Assembly (NCBI RefSeq): GCF_002214805.1
Contig: NZ_CP019914.1
Span: 1,674,001 to 1,738,000, forward strand
Direction of reading: 5' to 3'
Source: Brachyspira hampsonii
GTDB taxonomy: Bacteria; Spirochaetota; Brachyspiria; Brachyspirales; Brachyspiraceae
Length of the DNA stretch: 64,000 nt
Shown: one piece after another, positions 8,407 through 17,191 of the stretch
Layout: every line of letters begins with the position of its first letter
Numbering within the stretch: the first letter of the stretch is position 1
The notes under the pieces: generated by a model
Told to the model about the DNA's origin: nothing
Databases searched by the model: none
What the model saw: only the letters and a program-made list of their open reading frames with translations
Position numbers and translations under genes: made by a program

Positions 8407-10119
8407 TTATGATTTTTGATATATGCATTCAAATGTATCGCCTAAATTATTATTTTTTGCTAAAGAATTATATATTCCTGATAGAAAATTATTCTTTCTA
8501 ATAAGATTAAAGCCGAATATATCGCAGAATCTATTATAATAAACGCTTTGATTTTCTAAATTTATGCATTTCAATGAATATTTAGACATAAGTATATCAA
8601 GAGACTTAGGATTAGCCTCAAATGCATGGTCTGAAGGTACTATAGAAAAATAGTTCTTATTAAATATGCCGCTTAAACCATTGCCATTAGGAGTAGCAAA
8701 GGCCAATATTCCATCATCTTTAAGAGAATAAATTATACGCTCTAAGATACTTTCAAAATTGTATATATGTTCTATAACATACCAAGCAGTTATTATGTCA
8801 TATTCTTTTTCTTTATATTCAAAATCAAGCAAAGAGCAATTATGCACATTGAGATTAAGAGTATTTATACAGTAATTTGATGCATATTCGCTTATCTCTA
8901 TACCTTCTGTTTCATATCCGTATTCTCTTGCCTCTTTAAGAAAAAAACCCATTGCACTTCCTATATCAAGTATTTTTCCATTAGGCTTTATTTTTCTTAT
9001 TTTTTCTAATCTTCTTTTAGCCAAAGAAGTTAAATTAGCACTGTCTTCCTCATAAGTTTTACCGTATTGATTCTTATAATCCTCAACAAAATATTTAGAT
9101 GAATAGTCTGTAAAAGGAGGAAGAAAATATTTTCTAAATAGAGTACTGCATTTTTTACATTTATATAGATTAGATTCCAAATTTCTATTTTTCATTTCTA
9201 TATTTCTGCTTTTACAAAAAGGGCATTCTATATCTTTAAAATCTTTTATATTATCTATTATAGTTTTTATACGATCTAAAGATTTTTCTGTATTAATTAA
9301 TTTGCCTTTTTCTCTAAACTTATTTTGTATATCATCATTAAATAAAAATTCTCTTAATTTATTTACCGCTGTATTTGTATCTATATTTTGAAAGAATCCT
9401 AAATTAAAGAATAATTCCTCCTGACTTTTTGCCAAATCATCATGATATTTTGTAGGAGAGAGCAAAATAACAGGGATTGAGGATTCTATACATTCAAAAG
9501 CAGTTAATCCGAAATATGTTATAACGGCACTATATGGATTTTGAAATATATCTGTTCCGAAATTTTTATATCTTATATTACTGTATTCGCTTTCTTTCTC
9601 TGTATCTATCAATACAAAGTTTTTATTTTCTATTTTGCTTATTATTTCTATGGCTTTATTTTTTAATTCATTATTAAATCCTAAATATAGAAGTACAGGA
9701 GCATCGGCATCATATTTTGGTTTTACATTAGAGTTTAATATAGTGGCTATAAAAGGCTTTATATTTACCTCTTTGGAATTATCTATATTAGGGAGCATCT
9801 CTATAACTATATCAGCCAATACTCTCTCATTTCCTACACTATCTACTATTATAACACTGCTTATTTTTTTTAATTCTCTTATATATGCTGAATCTACTTC
9901 TCTGCTGTCTACTATTATCAAATAAGGATTTAAATTTTTTATTTCATTATATTTGCATGTATTTATAGTATTATCTTTAAATATACCGCTGTTATTATTA
10001 ATAGAAGAAAATGTGAAATTATAATATTCTTTTAATTTATTTGATATAAATTTCATACGAGTAATATGTCCGAACCCGTATATTGTTCCTATATCAGTTA
10101 TTATACATATATCCTGCAT
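8407..10119 (-). CDS. Fusion: PseG-like nucleotide-sugar domain, zinc ribbon and SAM methyltransferase
   Basis: A 570-residue three-part protein. Residues 1-290 resemble PseG/MurG-type GT-B enzymes: the start ICIITDIGTIYGFGHITRM has the GxGHxxR motif, and YFGLTAFECIESSIPVILL matches their C-terminal nucleotide-sugar site. Residues about 298-325 form a zinc ribbon (CPFC, then CKKC). Residues 350-560 are a class I methyltransferase with the SAM motif KILDIGSAMGFFLKEA, then GIEISEYA and DIITAWYVIEH. Such enzymes act on sugars of surface glycans or flagellin, but no pseudaminic-acid or glycosyl gene neighbours are present. Domain identities are good; the substrate is unknown. Confidence 0.78.
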   Translation of the reverse strand: MQDICIITDIGTIYGFGHITRMKFISNKLKEYYNFTFSSINNNSGIFKDNTINTCKYNEIKNLNPYLIIVDSREVDSAYIRELKKISSVIIVDSVGNERVLADIVIEMLPNIDNSKEVNIKPFIATILNSNVKPKYDADAPVLLYLGFNNELKNKAIEIISKIENKNFVLIDTEKESEYSNIRYKNFGTDIFQNPYSAVITYFGLTAFECIESSIPVILLSPTKYHDDLAKSQEELFFNLGFFQNIDTNTAVNKLREFLFNDDIQNKFREKGKLINTEKSLDRIKTIIDNIKDFKDIECPFCKSRNIEMKNRNLESNLYKCKKCSTLFRKYFLPPFTDYSSKYFVEDYKNQYGKTYEEDSANLTSLAKRRLEKIRKIKPNGKILDIGSAMGFFLKEAREYGYETEGIEISEYASNYCINTLNLNVHNCSLLDFEYKEKEYDIITAWYVIEHIYNFESILERIIYSLKDDGILAFATPNGNGLSGIFNKNYFSIVPSDHAFEANPKSLDILMSKYSLKCINLENQSVYYNRFCDIFGFNLIRKNNFLSGIYNSLAKNNNLGDTFECIYQKS

Positions 10120-10199
10120 AAATCTTACAACTATTTAAAATTTATTTATAATCTTAATTATTATATAGCAAAAAAAGCATTATTACAAATTAATATTTA

Positions 10200-10216
10200 G
10201 GGGGTGGGTGGGCGGG
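10200..10216 (+). other. Predicted G-quadruplex motif
   Basis: Five G, then three runs of GGG, separated by single-base loops (T, T, C) in 17 bp. Four runs of at least three G with 1-nt loops is the most stable class of G-quadruplex motif. It lies between the ankyrin gene's 3' end and the start of the fusion gene, both minus-strand, so the transcript would carry the C-rich strand. Confidence 0.7.
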
Positions 10217-10249
10217 CAGATAAGATAAAAAAACAAAATAGAATTTTAT

Positions 10250-10963
10250 TTAATTATTTTCTCTATTTTTTATATAATTACTTATCATATCATTTATTCT
10301 ATTCATAGTTTTTAATTCTTCATCGTTTTCATTATTTTCATTACTTTTTAAATAAATATATGCATTATCTTTATTATTATCAGTTTCATAAATATTGATA
10401 TTGTTTTCAAGAAGCTCTTTTACTATATCTTCTCTAAGCATTAAGCATGCATACATAAGTCCATTAACCCCATCATTAGTTTTATCATTTATATTTGCAT
10501 GATAATTTATAAGAAGTTTTAATATTTCAGTATTATCATGATTACAGGCATAAATAAGCGGAGTAAATCCTTCATTATTTTTTGTATTAACATCAGCATT
10601 ATATTTTAATAATAGCTTAACAGTATCAATTTTTTTATAAAAAACAGAAATAAGCAAAGCATCAAAACCCTGTTTATTTTTGATATTTAAATCGGCATTG
10701 TTATTAAGTAAAATTTCAGCTATTTTGTCATGTCCGTAAAATGAAGCAAATATCAAAGCAGTCCAATTTTCTTCCGTCTGCAAATTTATGTCAGCATTAT
10801 TTTTTATTAATTCTTCTGCAATACTGACTCTATTGAATATAGAGGCAAGCATCAAAGCAGTAAATCCTTCATCATCTAATTTGTTTATATCTATATTTTT
10901 ATTTAAGCATTCTTTTAATGTTTTTAAATCTCCATTTTTAGCAGCATCAAAAAACTCTTTCAT
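10250..10963 (-). CDS. Ankyrin-repeat protein
   Basis: A 237-residue protein made of about six ankyrin repeats, each with the consensus form G.TALMLAS...NRVSIAEELIKNNADINLQ. No signal peptide or membrane helix is seen, so it is probably cytoplasmic. The last 40 residues are Asn/Glu-rich and non-repetitive. Ankyrin repeats bind proteins; no partner is evident. It lies after the PotD-like gene on the same strand, separated by a perfect hairpin at 10990-11016. Confidence 0.88.
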   Translation of the reverse strand: MKEFFDAAKNGDLKTLKECLNKNIDINKLDDEGFTALMLASIFNRVSIAEELIKNNADINLQTEENWTALIFASFYGHDKIAEILLNNNADLNIKNKQGFDALLISVFYKKIDTVKLLLKYNADVNTKNNEGFTPLIYACNHDNTEILKLLINYHANINDKTNDGVNGLMYACLMLREDIVKELLENNINIYETDNNKDNAYIYLKSNENNENDEELKTMNRINDMISNYIKNRENN

Positions 10964-10989
10964 ATATTTAAAGCCTCAATTTTATTTAT

Positions 10990-11016
10990 GGGTTAAAGTA
11001 TATTTTACTTTAACCC
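10990..11016. terminator. Perfect hairpin between the PotD-like and ankyrin genes
   Basis: GGGTTAAAGTA (10990-11000) and TACTTTAACCC (11006-11016) form an 11-bp stem with a 5-nt loop. There is no immediate U run on either side, so it may be an attenuator, a processing site or a weak terminator. Confidence 0.6.
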
Positions 11017-11051
11017 AATCATTTTTATATTTTTTAGAAGTTAAAAATTAA

Positions 11052-12290
11052 TTAATAAGTTTTTTTTCTAGTTTTTTTAATAACTATAGCAGCAATTAAT
11101 ATAACCGCAATAACAGATATTATAATAATACTGTTATTTGATTTGGTAGTTTCTGTGGTAAGCATTTCTTTCCAAAGGCTTTCCATAAGCAAACTATCTT
11201 TCCCATCAGGATTGGCTACATAATGAATCATATTTTCCATAGCCTTTTTATCCGGATATATTCTCCTATCATTTTTTACTTCGTCTGGCATCATATTAAC
11301 AGCTGTCATATTAGGAGAGGCATATTCTATATAATTGGCATTTGCCAAAGCAACCTGAGGCTCGCATAAGAAATTAAGAAACATATGAGCTTCTTCGACA
11401 TTTTTAGCATTTGCAGGTATAGCTATGCATTCAACAAATGCATTTCCGCCTTCTTTAGGAATTGCAAAATTAAGATTAGTATTATTTGCTATGGTTCTTA
11501 AAGCATCTCCTCCATAAGTAATTCCTAAATAAGCGGATTCTGATTCCATTTTGTCAAATATCTCATCCATAACATATCCCTGAACAATAGGTTTTTGTTT
11601 TTTTAAAGCCTCATAAGCATTTCTTATTTCGGTTTCATTTGTACTATTTACATTATATCCCAAATATCCTTTAGCAGCGGCAAAAGAATCTCTAAGCCCA
11701 TAAGCCATTAATATTTTATCTTTATATTTTTCATCAAATAATAAAGACCAGCTTACATCTTCAGGCTTAACATCAACTTCTTTCATATTATATATTATGC
11801 CGCTCATTCCCCAAGTATATGGAATAGTATATTCGCCGTTTTTATCATAAGCTAATGATAAGAAGAAAGGATCTATATTAGTTCTTGCAGGAAGTAAATC
11901 TATATTCATTTTTTGCACCAATCCTTCTTTAATCATTCTTATGACCATATAATCTGTAGGAAATATCAGATCATAATCAGTATTTCCTAATTTTAATTTT
12001 ATATAAAGCTCTTCATTAGAATTAAAGGTTGTATAATTCACTTTAATACCTGTAAGATCTTCAAATTCTTTTACTATATTCATAGAATCATCAGAACCGT
12101 CAGCTATATATTCGCCCCAGTTGCATATATTTAATATTCTGTTTTGACCTTTAAATTTTTCATAATAATTTAAATCTAATTTAGTTTTATCTAATTTCTG
12201 ACCTAAAAGAATATTATTAGATAATATTAAAAAAAAGCACATAATAGAAATTATGTGAAAAATAAAATCGTGAAATTTTAATTTTTTCAT
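11052..12290 (-). CDS. PotD-like spermidine/putrescine-type binding protein with C-terminal membrane anchor
   Basis: A 412-residue protein with an N-terminal hydrophobic signal (residues 9-30) and a periplasmic-binding-protein body of the PotD/PotF type: ILNICNWGEYIADG, then DLIFPTDYMVIRM, then WGMSGIIYN and FLNFLCEP. Members of this family bind polyamines for an ABC importer. No PotA, PotB or PotC gene is nearby. Unusually, it ends with a second hydrophobic helix (about residues 385-404, IIIISVIAVILIAAIVI) and a basic tail, so it appears anchored at both ends or at the C-terminus. That suggests a sensor or a membrane-tethered binder rather than a free transporter subunit. Polyamine specificity is inferred. 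Confidence 0.82.
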   Translation of the reverse strand: MKKLKFHDFIFHIISIMCFFLILSNNILLGQKLDKTKLDLNYYEKFKGQNRILNICNWGEYIADGSDDSMNIVKEFEDLTGIKVNYTTFNSNEELYIKLKLGNTDYDLIFPTDYMVIRMIKEGLVQKMNIDLLPARTNIDPFFLSLAYDKNGEYTIPYTWGMSGIIYNMKEVDVKPEDVSWSLLFDEKYKDKILMAYGLRDSFAAAKGYLGYNVNSTNETEIRNAYEALKKQKPIVQGYVMDEIFDKMESESAYLGITYGGDALRTIANNTNLNFAIPKEGGNAFVECIAIPANAKNVEEAHMFLNFLCEPQVALANANYIEYASPNMTAVNMMPDEVKNDRRIYPDKKAMENMIHYVANPDGKDSLLMESLWKEMLTTETTKSNNSIIIISVIAVILIAAIVIKKTRKKTY

Positions 12291-12481
12291 TTTTGATTTT
12301 TTCTCCTTTTGTAACTATTATAAAAACTAACTTCTAAAAAATAAAGATTCTATTTTATATAATAAAGTTAATATTTTCAATTATATTTATATTTTTTTAT
12401 ATATTTTTATTGCAAAAACTTATTTTATTATTTAGAATATAAAAAAACTTTACATTAATGATAGCAATTAGGATTTTTAAA

Positions 12482-14059
12482 ATGAAGAGATTTACTGCAT
12501 TTATAATTTTAATATTATTTTTATTTTTTTCATGCTCAAAAAAAGATATGCCGCTTCCTGATGATAAGATAGGGGAGCTTATACTAAATCCTAACGGACA
12601 AACTCCATTATCATTACTATACAAAACAGAAACCAACAATAATTATCCTGTTACAGTGATAACAAAGGGAATGCTTGGAGATAATGATATAATATTTACT
12701 TACCCTAAAAATTACGGATCTAATTTTGCTATACATGGCATGTACTCTGAGAATACAAATACAGTTTATATTATTAACGGCACTAACAGAATAGCAACCA
12801 ATATAATAGTAGATAAACTTTATATTGACGGTCTTTATATACCAGCTACTAACAGAGTTATAAAAAATTTAGTTTCTGAAGAGAATGTATATTTTGCCGG
12901 TATCAATGATGAAAGTTCAATAAGCAATTTAACTGATAATAATGAAGAGATATATTTTGCTAGCCCTGTTATAAACAGAAGCTGGAAAGGGCTATTTTTA
13001 ATGGGAGTAAGCAGGAACGGAAATTTGCGTTATGTGAATTATTCCAACTTCTATCTTACCAATGAAATAGCAAAGGTAATTGATGAGGATAATGATATTG
13101 TTATTTATGACACTATGGGAGTAAGCGATTTACTTGGAAATGCAAAACTTGATGTTACAAAACTTGATATAGGCGTTCATCATGACACTATAAGAAAAAA
13201 ATCTAACAGTAATTATATAATGCTTGCAAATTCTGCTTGGGGTGTTGAAGATAGGATTTGTGAAGTTGATAGCAATGGAAATATGATTAGGGATTTGTAT
13301 GTAGGAGATTTGATAAAAAAGATAGTGAATAAAAATGGAGATGAGGCAGAGAAAGAGTATTTAAAAAAACTTATTTTTGATGAAGACAATAAATATTACA
13401 GTATTGGAAGAAAAAAAGATTTTCCTATGGATTGGGCTCATTGTAATTCTTTAGTTTATGATGAGGCTAATGATATACTTTATTTATCTGTAAGAAGTTT
13501 AGCAGTTATGGCAGTTGCTTACAGTGAATGGGAGCTTATTTGGTATATGGCTGATGATACATTAGACACTATGGAATCATATAATCCTTACGGCAGATAT
13601 TTAAAAGATTTAAAATCATTTGATCCTTATAAGGTTCTTGGAGATGGCAATACAGACGGACCTAAAAGTCAGCATGCTTTATTTTTAATATCAACAAATG
13701 TAATAGGTATGTTTGACAATCAGGGTGATGAAGATATTAATCCTAATGGCTCAAGGTATGTAGAATATAAAATCACTGGTTCTCATGGTTCTTGGAAAGC
13801 TGAAAAAATTTATGAGTATAAAACAGAAAATAAATTATATTCTCACTATATATCCGATATTGATTTTTTAAGTAATGGGAATATGCTTCTTGATTTCGGA
13901 AATAATTCACAGATAATGGAAGTAAATAAAGAAACGAAAGAAGTTTATTATCATTTAAGATTTGGAATAAAAACTTGGGGTATTTATAGAATTGATAAAA
14001 TGCCTTTATATTATTCTGATGGGTATAAATATAGTGAAGATAGTTCTTTTGTGAATTAG
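12482..14059 (+). CDS. Arylsulfate sulfotransferase (AssT family) lipoprotein
   Basis: A 525-residue protein with a lipoprotein signal (lipobox FFSC, Cys18) and an arylsulfotransferase beta-propeller. AssT moves sulfate from one phenol to another without PAPS, through a sulfo-histidine. Four residues important in the E. coli enzyme have counterparts here: His233/234 (GVHHDTIRKK), His320 (DWAHCNSL), Arg338 (LYLSVRSL) and the catalytic His398 (GPKSQHALF). GDGNTDGPKSQHA and FDNQGDED are typical. The start at 12482 was chosen over 12458 because AGGA lies 8 nt before it. Lipid anchoring differs from the soluble periplasmic form in enterobacteria. No AssT-partner dsb genes are present. Confidence 0.85.
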   Translation: MKRFTAFIILILFLFFSCSKKDMPLPDDKIGELILNPNGQTPLSLLYKTETNNNYPVTVITKGMLGDNDIIFTYPKNYGSNFAIHGMYSENTNTVYIINGTNRIATNIIVDKLYIDGLYIPATNRVIKNLVSEENVYFAGINDESSISNLTDNNEEIYFASPVINRSWKGLFLMGVSRNGNLRYVNYSNFYLTNEIAKVIDEDNDIVIYDTMGVSDLLGNAKLDVTKLDIGVHHDTIRKKSNSNYIMLANSAWGVEDRICEVDSNGNMIRDLYVGDLIKKIVNKNGDEAEKEYLKKLIFDEDNKYYSIGRKKDFPMDWAHCNSLVYDEANDILYLSVRSLAVMAVAYSEWELIWYMADDTLDTMESYNPYGRYLKDLKSFDPYKVLGDGNTDGPKSQHALFLISTNVIGMFDNQGDEDINPNGSRYVEYKITGSHGSWKAEKIYEYKTENKLYSHYISDIDFLSNGNMLLDFGNNSQIMEVNKETKEVYYHLRFGIKTWGIYRIDKMPLYYSDGYKYSEDSSFVN

Positions 14060-14164
14060 TGCATAAGCATATAAACTTTATGCTATTATAATTTACAACA
14101 TAAAGAAGTGTAATTAAAATATTAAATTCTGCCGAGATATTATTCTATATAATAGATTTATTAT

Positions 14165-14620
14165 TCATTGTAAATCAGTATTCCAATTAGCTGACTGTAT
14201 CATGATATCAATATCATTAAATGCTTTTGATAATTTATCAAATTCTTTTTGTATTTCTTTAATATTAATTAATACAGTCATTTTTACTTCATTTTTTGCT
14301 GTTCTAAAATCTTTGCTGTTTACTTCTTTTAAGATGCTTTTATAAATATCCATTTCTCTGCTTAATTTATCCCTTATATTAATGGCTTCTGATATAGACA
14401 CTCCGATTTCTAGTTTTGTTGTATGTTCTTTATTACTAATTTTAATAATTAAATCTGATAATTCATTATTTGTTTCTATATATTCTTTAATTAAATCATT
14501 AGGGTCTTCATTATTTTCATTATCTTCTTTTATAATAACATTATTTTTTACTCTTTTTTTTAGATTATCAATTTTTTTTATATATTCATCTTTTTTTAAT
14601 AGTGCTTCTCCTAGTTTCAT
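14165..14620 (-). CDS. DIP1984 (septicolysin-like) family protein
   Basis: A 151-residue, mostly helical protein. It matches the DIP1984 family pattern: MKLGEALLKKDEYIKKIDNL at the start, a middle DPNDLI block, SISEAINIRDKLSREM, and the characteristic ending IMIQSANWNTDL. Function is not established; some members are annotated septicolysin. The start at 14620 was chosen because AAAGGAG lies 7 nt upstream; the in-frame ATG at 14647 has no ribosome-binding site. Nothing in the neighbours hints at a role. Confidence 0.8.
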   Translation of the reverse strand: MKLGEALLKKDEYIKKIDNLKKRVKNNVIIKEDNENNEDPNDLIKEYIETNNELSDLIIKISNKEHTTKLEIGVSISEAINIRDKLSREMDIYKSILKEVNSKDFRTAKNEVKMTVLINIKEIQKEFDKLSKAFNDIDIMIQSANWNTDLQ

Positions 14621-14687
14621 AAAATTCTCCTTTAAATTTTTTGACATAAATTTATTTTGTAGTATTATATATCTATAAGGCTAAAAT

Positions 14688-15113
14688 ATGAACAGATTAT
14701 CAAAAATAATAATATTATTTTCTTCATTTTTTATATGCAGCTGTCTTAATTTTAATACAGGTTCATTATCTTTTGACAGTAATAATGGAATAGATGATAA
14801 ATATTATGGTACTTATGAAGGATCAATTACTGTAAGAGAAAATAATAATTTAAGTTCTCAGGCATTTGTTAGTGTAACATTAGGAAGCGGAAGTGCTTTA
14901 TCTATAAGAATGAATGGAAGCCTTATAAACTTTTATAATACTGCCTATAAAGAAAATATAATAAAAGTTTCTGATAATGTATATAAAGTTGCTATTACTT
15001 CATCAGGATATAAATATGATTTTACACTATCTTTCAATAGCAGTTATATGAATTTTTCTTTTTATGCCAATAATAATACCTTAGGCGAAGGCAATTTAAC
15101 AAAGATAAGATAA
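14688..15113 (+). CDS. Small lipoprotein of unknown function
   Basis: A 141-residue protein with a signal sequence ending ICSC (Cys18 or Cys19 region), then a Ser/Asn-rich linker and a beta-rich domain with the start YYGTYEGSITVREN and the repeated S/N/Y pattern of lipid-anchored surface proteins. I do not recognise a family. It reads away from the DIP1984 gene across a 67-bp divergent gap. No enzyme motif is visible. Confidence 0.7.
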   Translation: MNRLSKIIILFSSFFICSCLNFNTGSLSFDSNNGIDDKYYGTYEGSITVRENNNLSSQAFVSVTLGSGSALSIRMNGSLINFYNTAYKENIIKVSDNVYKVAITSSGYKYDFTLSFNSSYMNFSFYANNNTLGEGNLTKIR

Positions 15114-15140
15114 TTACTATATATAATTTTGTATAAAAAT

Positions 15141-15332
15141 GCACGCAAAGCAGAGTTTAAAATATAAGTTTAGTAAGAATTATAATTTAAACAATTAATA
15201 AAAATGCATTTACCGTGCGTTATGTAGATTTTAAGTTTAAAAAAGTTTGGGCGGGTGCTTTAATTTCTAATTAGGCTTTAAATATGATTAGCATTGAAAG
15301 TTCTAATATAGTATTAAATTTTAAAGGGCGGG
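15141..15332. repeat. Intergenic repeat, partial copy
   Basis: The copy has a worn ACGCA block at 15142, ACCGTGCGT at 15212, TTTGGGCGGGTGC near 15247 and AAAGGGCGGG at 15323, in the standard order A - B - C of the family. It fills most of the 234-bp gap between the small lipoprotein and the HAD gene, which shows no other feature. Confidence 0.75.
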
Positions 15333-15347
15333 AAATTAGAATAAAAT

Positions 15348-16031
15348 TTAATTATATTTAAAATTATTATCTATATAATTTTTTACTTCTATTAAATCAT
15401 TAAATTTCTTATATGATAATTCTTTTTCATCTTCTTCAGATAATAAAAGCAAATCAGGAACATAAAATCTTTTTTCTATATCAGCATTTTTAGCAGATAA
15501 AAGACCATTTTTAGAATCTTCTAATATTATTACATTATTTTTATCAGCATTAAAATAACTGCATACATTATTATATAGATCAGGATAAGGCTTTGGATGC
15601 TCAGCTTCATCACCGCAAATTATATAATCAAATTCTTTTTTGAGATTAGTTTTATCTAAATATAAATCAACTTTTTTTCTTATGCTTGAACTTGCTATAG
15701 CTTTTTTTATTTTTTTATCTTTCAAAAAATTAATAAGCTCAATAGCACCATTTTTTATATTTATACCATCTTCTTTTACTATATTAAAAGCCTCTTCAAT
15801 TTGATTATTTATAATATCATAAAATGTTTTCTCATCAATTTTTGATATTTCTATAATGGTATTTTTTATAGAAGCTTCATTTGAACCTAATATTTTACTG
15901 AAGAATAATTTTTCTACATCAATATTAACATTATAATTTTTAAAAGTTTTTTTCCAAGCTTTTAAACTTATAGTTTCAGTATCAAGTAAAAGCCCATCCA
16001 TATCAAATATTACTAAATCTAATTTATTCAT
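15348..16031 (-). CDS. HAD-superfamily phosphatase (beta-phosphoglucomutase-like)
   Basis: A 227-residue HAD hydrolase with a four-helix cap. Motif I is DMDGLLLDTE (Asp10 nucleophile, Asp12), motif II is KKAIASSSIRKK (Ser/Thr), and motifs III/IV are CGDEAEHPKPYPDLY and VIILEDSKNGLLSA. It belongs to the subgroup of beta-phosphoglucomutases and sugar-phosphate phosphatases. The exact substrate cannot be named. It is a lone gene between two repeat regions. Confidence 0.88.
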   Translation of the reverse strand: MNKLDLVIFDMDGLLLDTETISLKAWKKTFKNYNVNIDVEKLFFSKILGSNEASIKNTIIEISKIDEKTFYDIINNQIEEAFNIVKEDGINIKNGAIELINFLKDKKIKKAIASSSIRKKVDLYLDKTNLKKEFDYIICGDEAEHPKPYPDLYNNVCSYFNADKNNVIILEDSKNGLLSAKNADIEKRFYVPDLLLLSEEDEKELSYKKFNDLIEVKNYIDNNFKYN

Positions 16032-16217
16032 AGTATTTATAAACCTTAAAATTTACTGATTAATGATAATAATATAATACGGATTTTTTTCAATATGATA
16101 ATCAGTATTTTACTATAAAATAAATTTAATTGCCGTACAAAATTTATATATAAAATAAAACTTAAATAAAATAATAAATAATTTCTTGTGAAAAGTATAC
16201 TATTTTTAATTTTATTT

Positions 16218-16760
16218 ACCGCACGGTGAGCAAAATTTTAAAGCATAATAAAATTTGAATTATTAAACTATTTATATTTTTAGTTTAGCTATGGTTGCGG
16301 TATATTCGCTGTAAATTTAAAAAATCTTGGGTGGGTAGCTAAAATAACTGTTTGAAATAAAAAAGAAAAATAATTTAAAAATTACAGAATAAATTAAAAA
16401 GACTAAAGGGTGGCAAGTGTAATTAAATTTTAAAACTTTATTTACATACCCCGCCCTTTTATTTTTATAATTATAATCTGCAATTTTTAACTTATTTATG
16501 TTTAAAGATTAATTAGAAATTAAAGAACCCGCCCAAGTTTTAATTAGATTTAAAATCTATTTAACGCACGGTGAGCAGATTTTAAGATATAATATAAGTT
16601 GAATTATTAATCTATTTATATTTTTAATTTAGCTAACCGTGCGTTGAGATATTTTTAAAATTTAAAAAATGCTTGGGTGGGTGTTGTAAATTCTAATGAA
16701 GCAATAAAAAAATAAAAAACAGAAATAAAAGATAATATTAAAAAATATAAAGGGCGGGCA
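16218..16760. repeat. Intergenic repeat, full double unit (left copy of direct pair)
   Basis: The order is ACCGCACGGT (16218), a worn GGTTGCGGT (16292), CTTGGGTGGGT (16326), AAAGGGTGGC (16406), CCCCGCCCTTT (16448), ACCCGCCCAAG (16527), ACGCACGGT (16564), ACCGTGCGT (16635), CTTGGGTGGGTG (16672) and AAAGGGCGGGC (16750). It is near-identical over its length to 20001-20550 in the same orientation. Bases 16032-16217 are AT-rich with no gene; TGCCGTACAAAATTTATATA from 16131 recurs, slightly changed, at 17100. Confidence 0.85.
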
Positions 16761-16856
16761 GATGTAATAAAAATTAAGTAAATATAAATGACAATTTTTG
16801 ACACATGCATATGCTATAATAACAATATTGAATAAATATTTAAGGAGTATATTTTT

Positions 16857-17092
16857 ATGGATATTTTTGAAATTATAATGAATGCAATTGATGATATTGA
16901 TGAGGGCTTTGAAAATGTTTTAGAGGCATTGAATAACAAAATAGAAGGTAAAAAATAGATAATGAAGATTCGGCAGAAGAGATAGAAAATAGAGAAGAAA
17001 CAAATATTATAGATATATCAGCAGAATACATTTCAGAAGAAAATATTGACGATTCAAATAAAATACATATAGGAAAAATAGATGATAATTAA
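16857..17092 (+). pseudogene. Small acidic protein gene with one-base frameshift in an A run
   Basis: TAAGGAG precedes an ATG at 16857 that opens a 33-residue reading frame (MDIFEIIMNAIDDIDEG...) ending at TAG 16956-16958 just after GGTAAAAAA. One frame over, the sequence continues without a stop for 43 codons of the same acidic composition (DNEDSAEEIENREETNIID...) to TAA at 17090-17092. The span is 236 bp, so restoring one base in the A6 run gives a single 78-residue acidic protein. An extended -10 (TGCTATAAT, 16812-16820) lies upstream. It could be decay, a sequencing error, or deliberate slippage on the A run. I recognise no family. Confidence 0.6.
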
Positions 17093-17131
17093 GAATTAAT
17101 TGCTGTATAAAATTTATATATAAAATAAAAC

Positions 17132-17160
17132 TTGAATTTCAATTATTTTTTACATATAAT
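17132..17160 (+). promoter_or_regulatory. Predicted promoter of the TPR-patatin pair
   Basis: TTGAAT (17132-17137), a 17-bp spacer and TATAAT (17155-17160) lie 31 bp before the ATG at 17192. Confidence 0.65.
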
Positions 17161-17191
17161 TATTATAGAATATATCTAATTGGAGCTTAGT

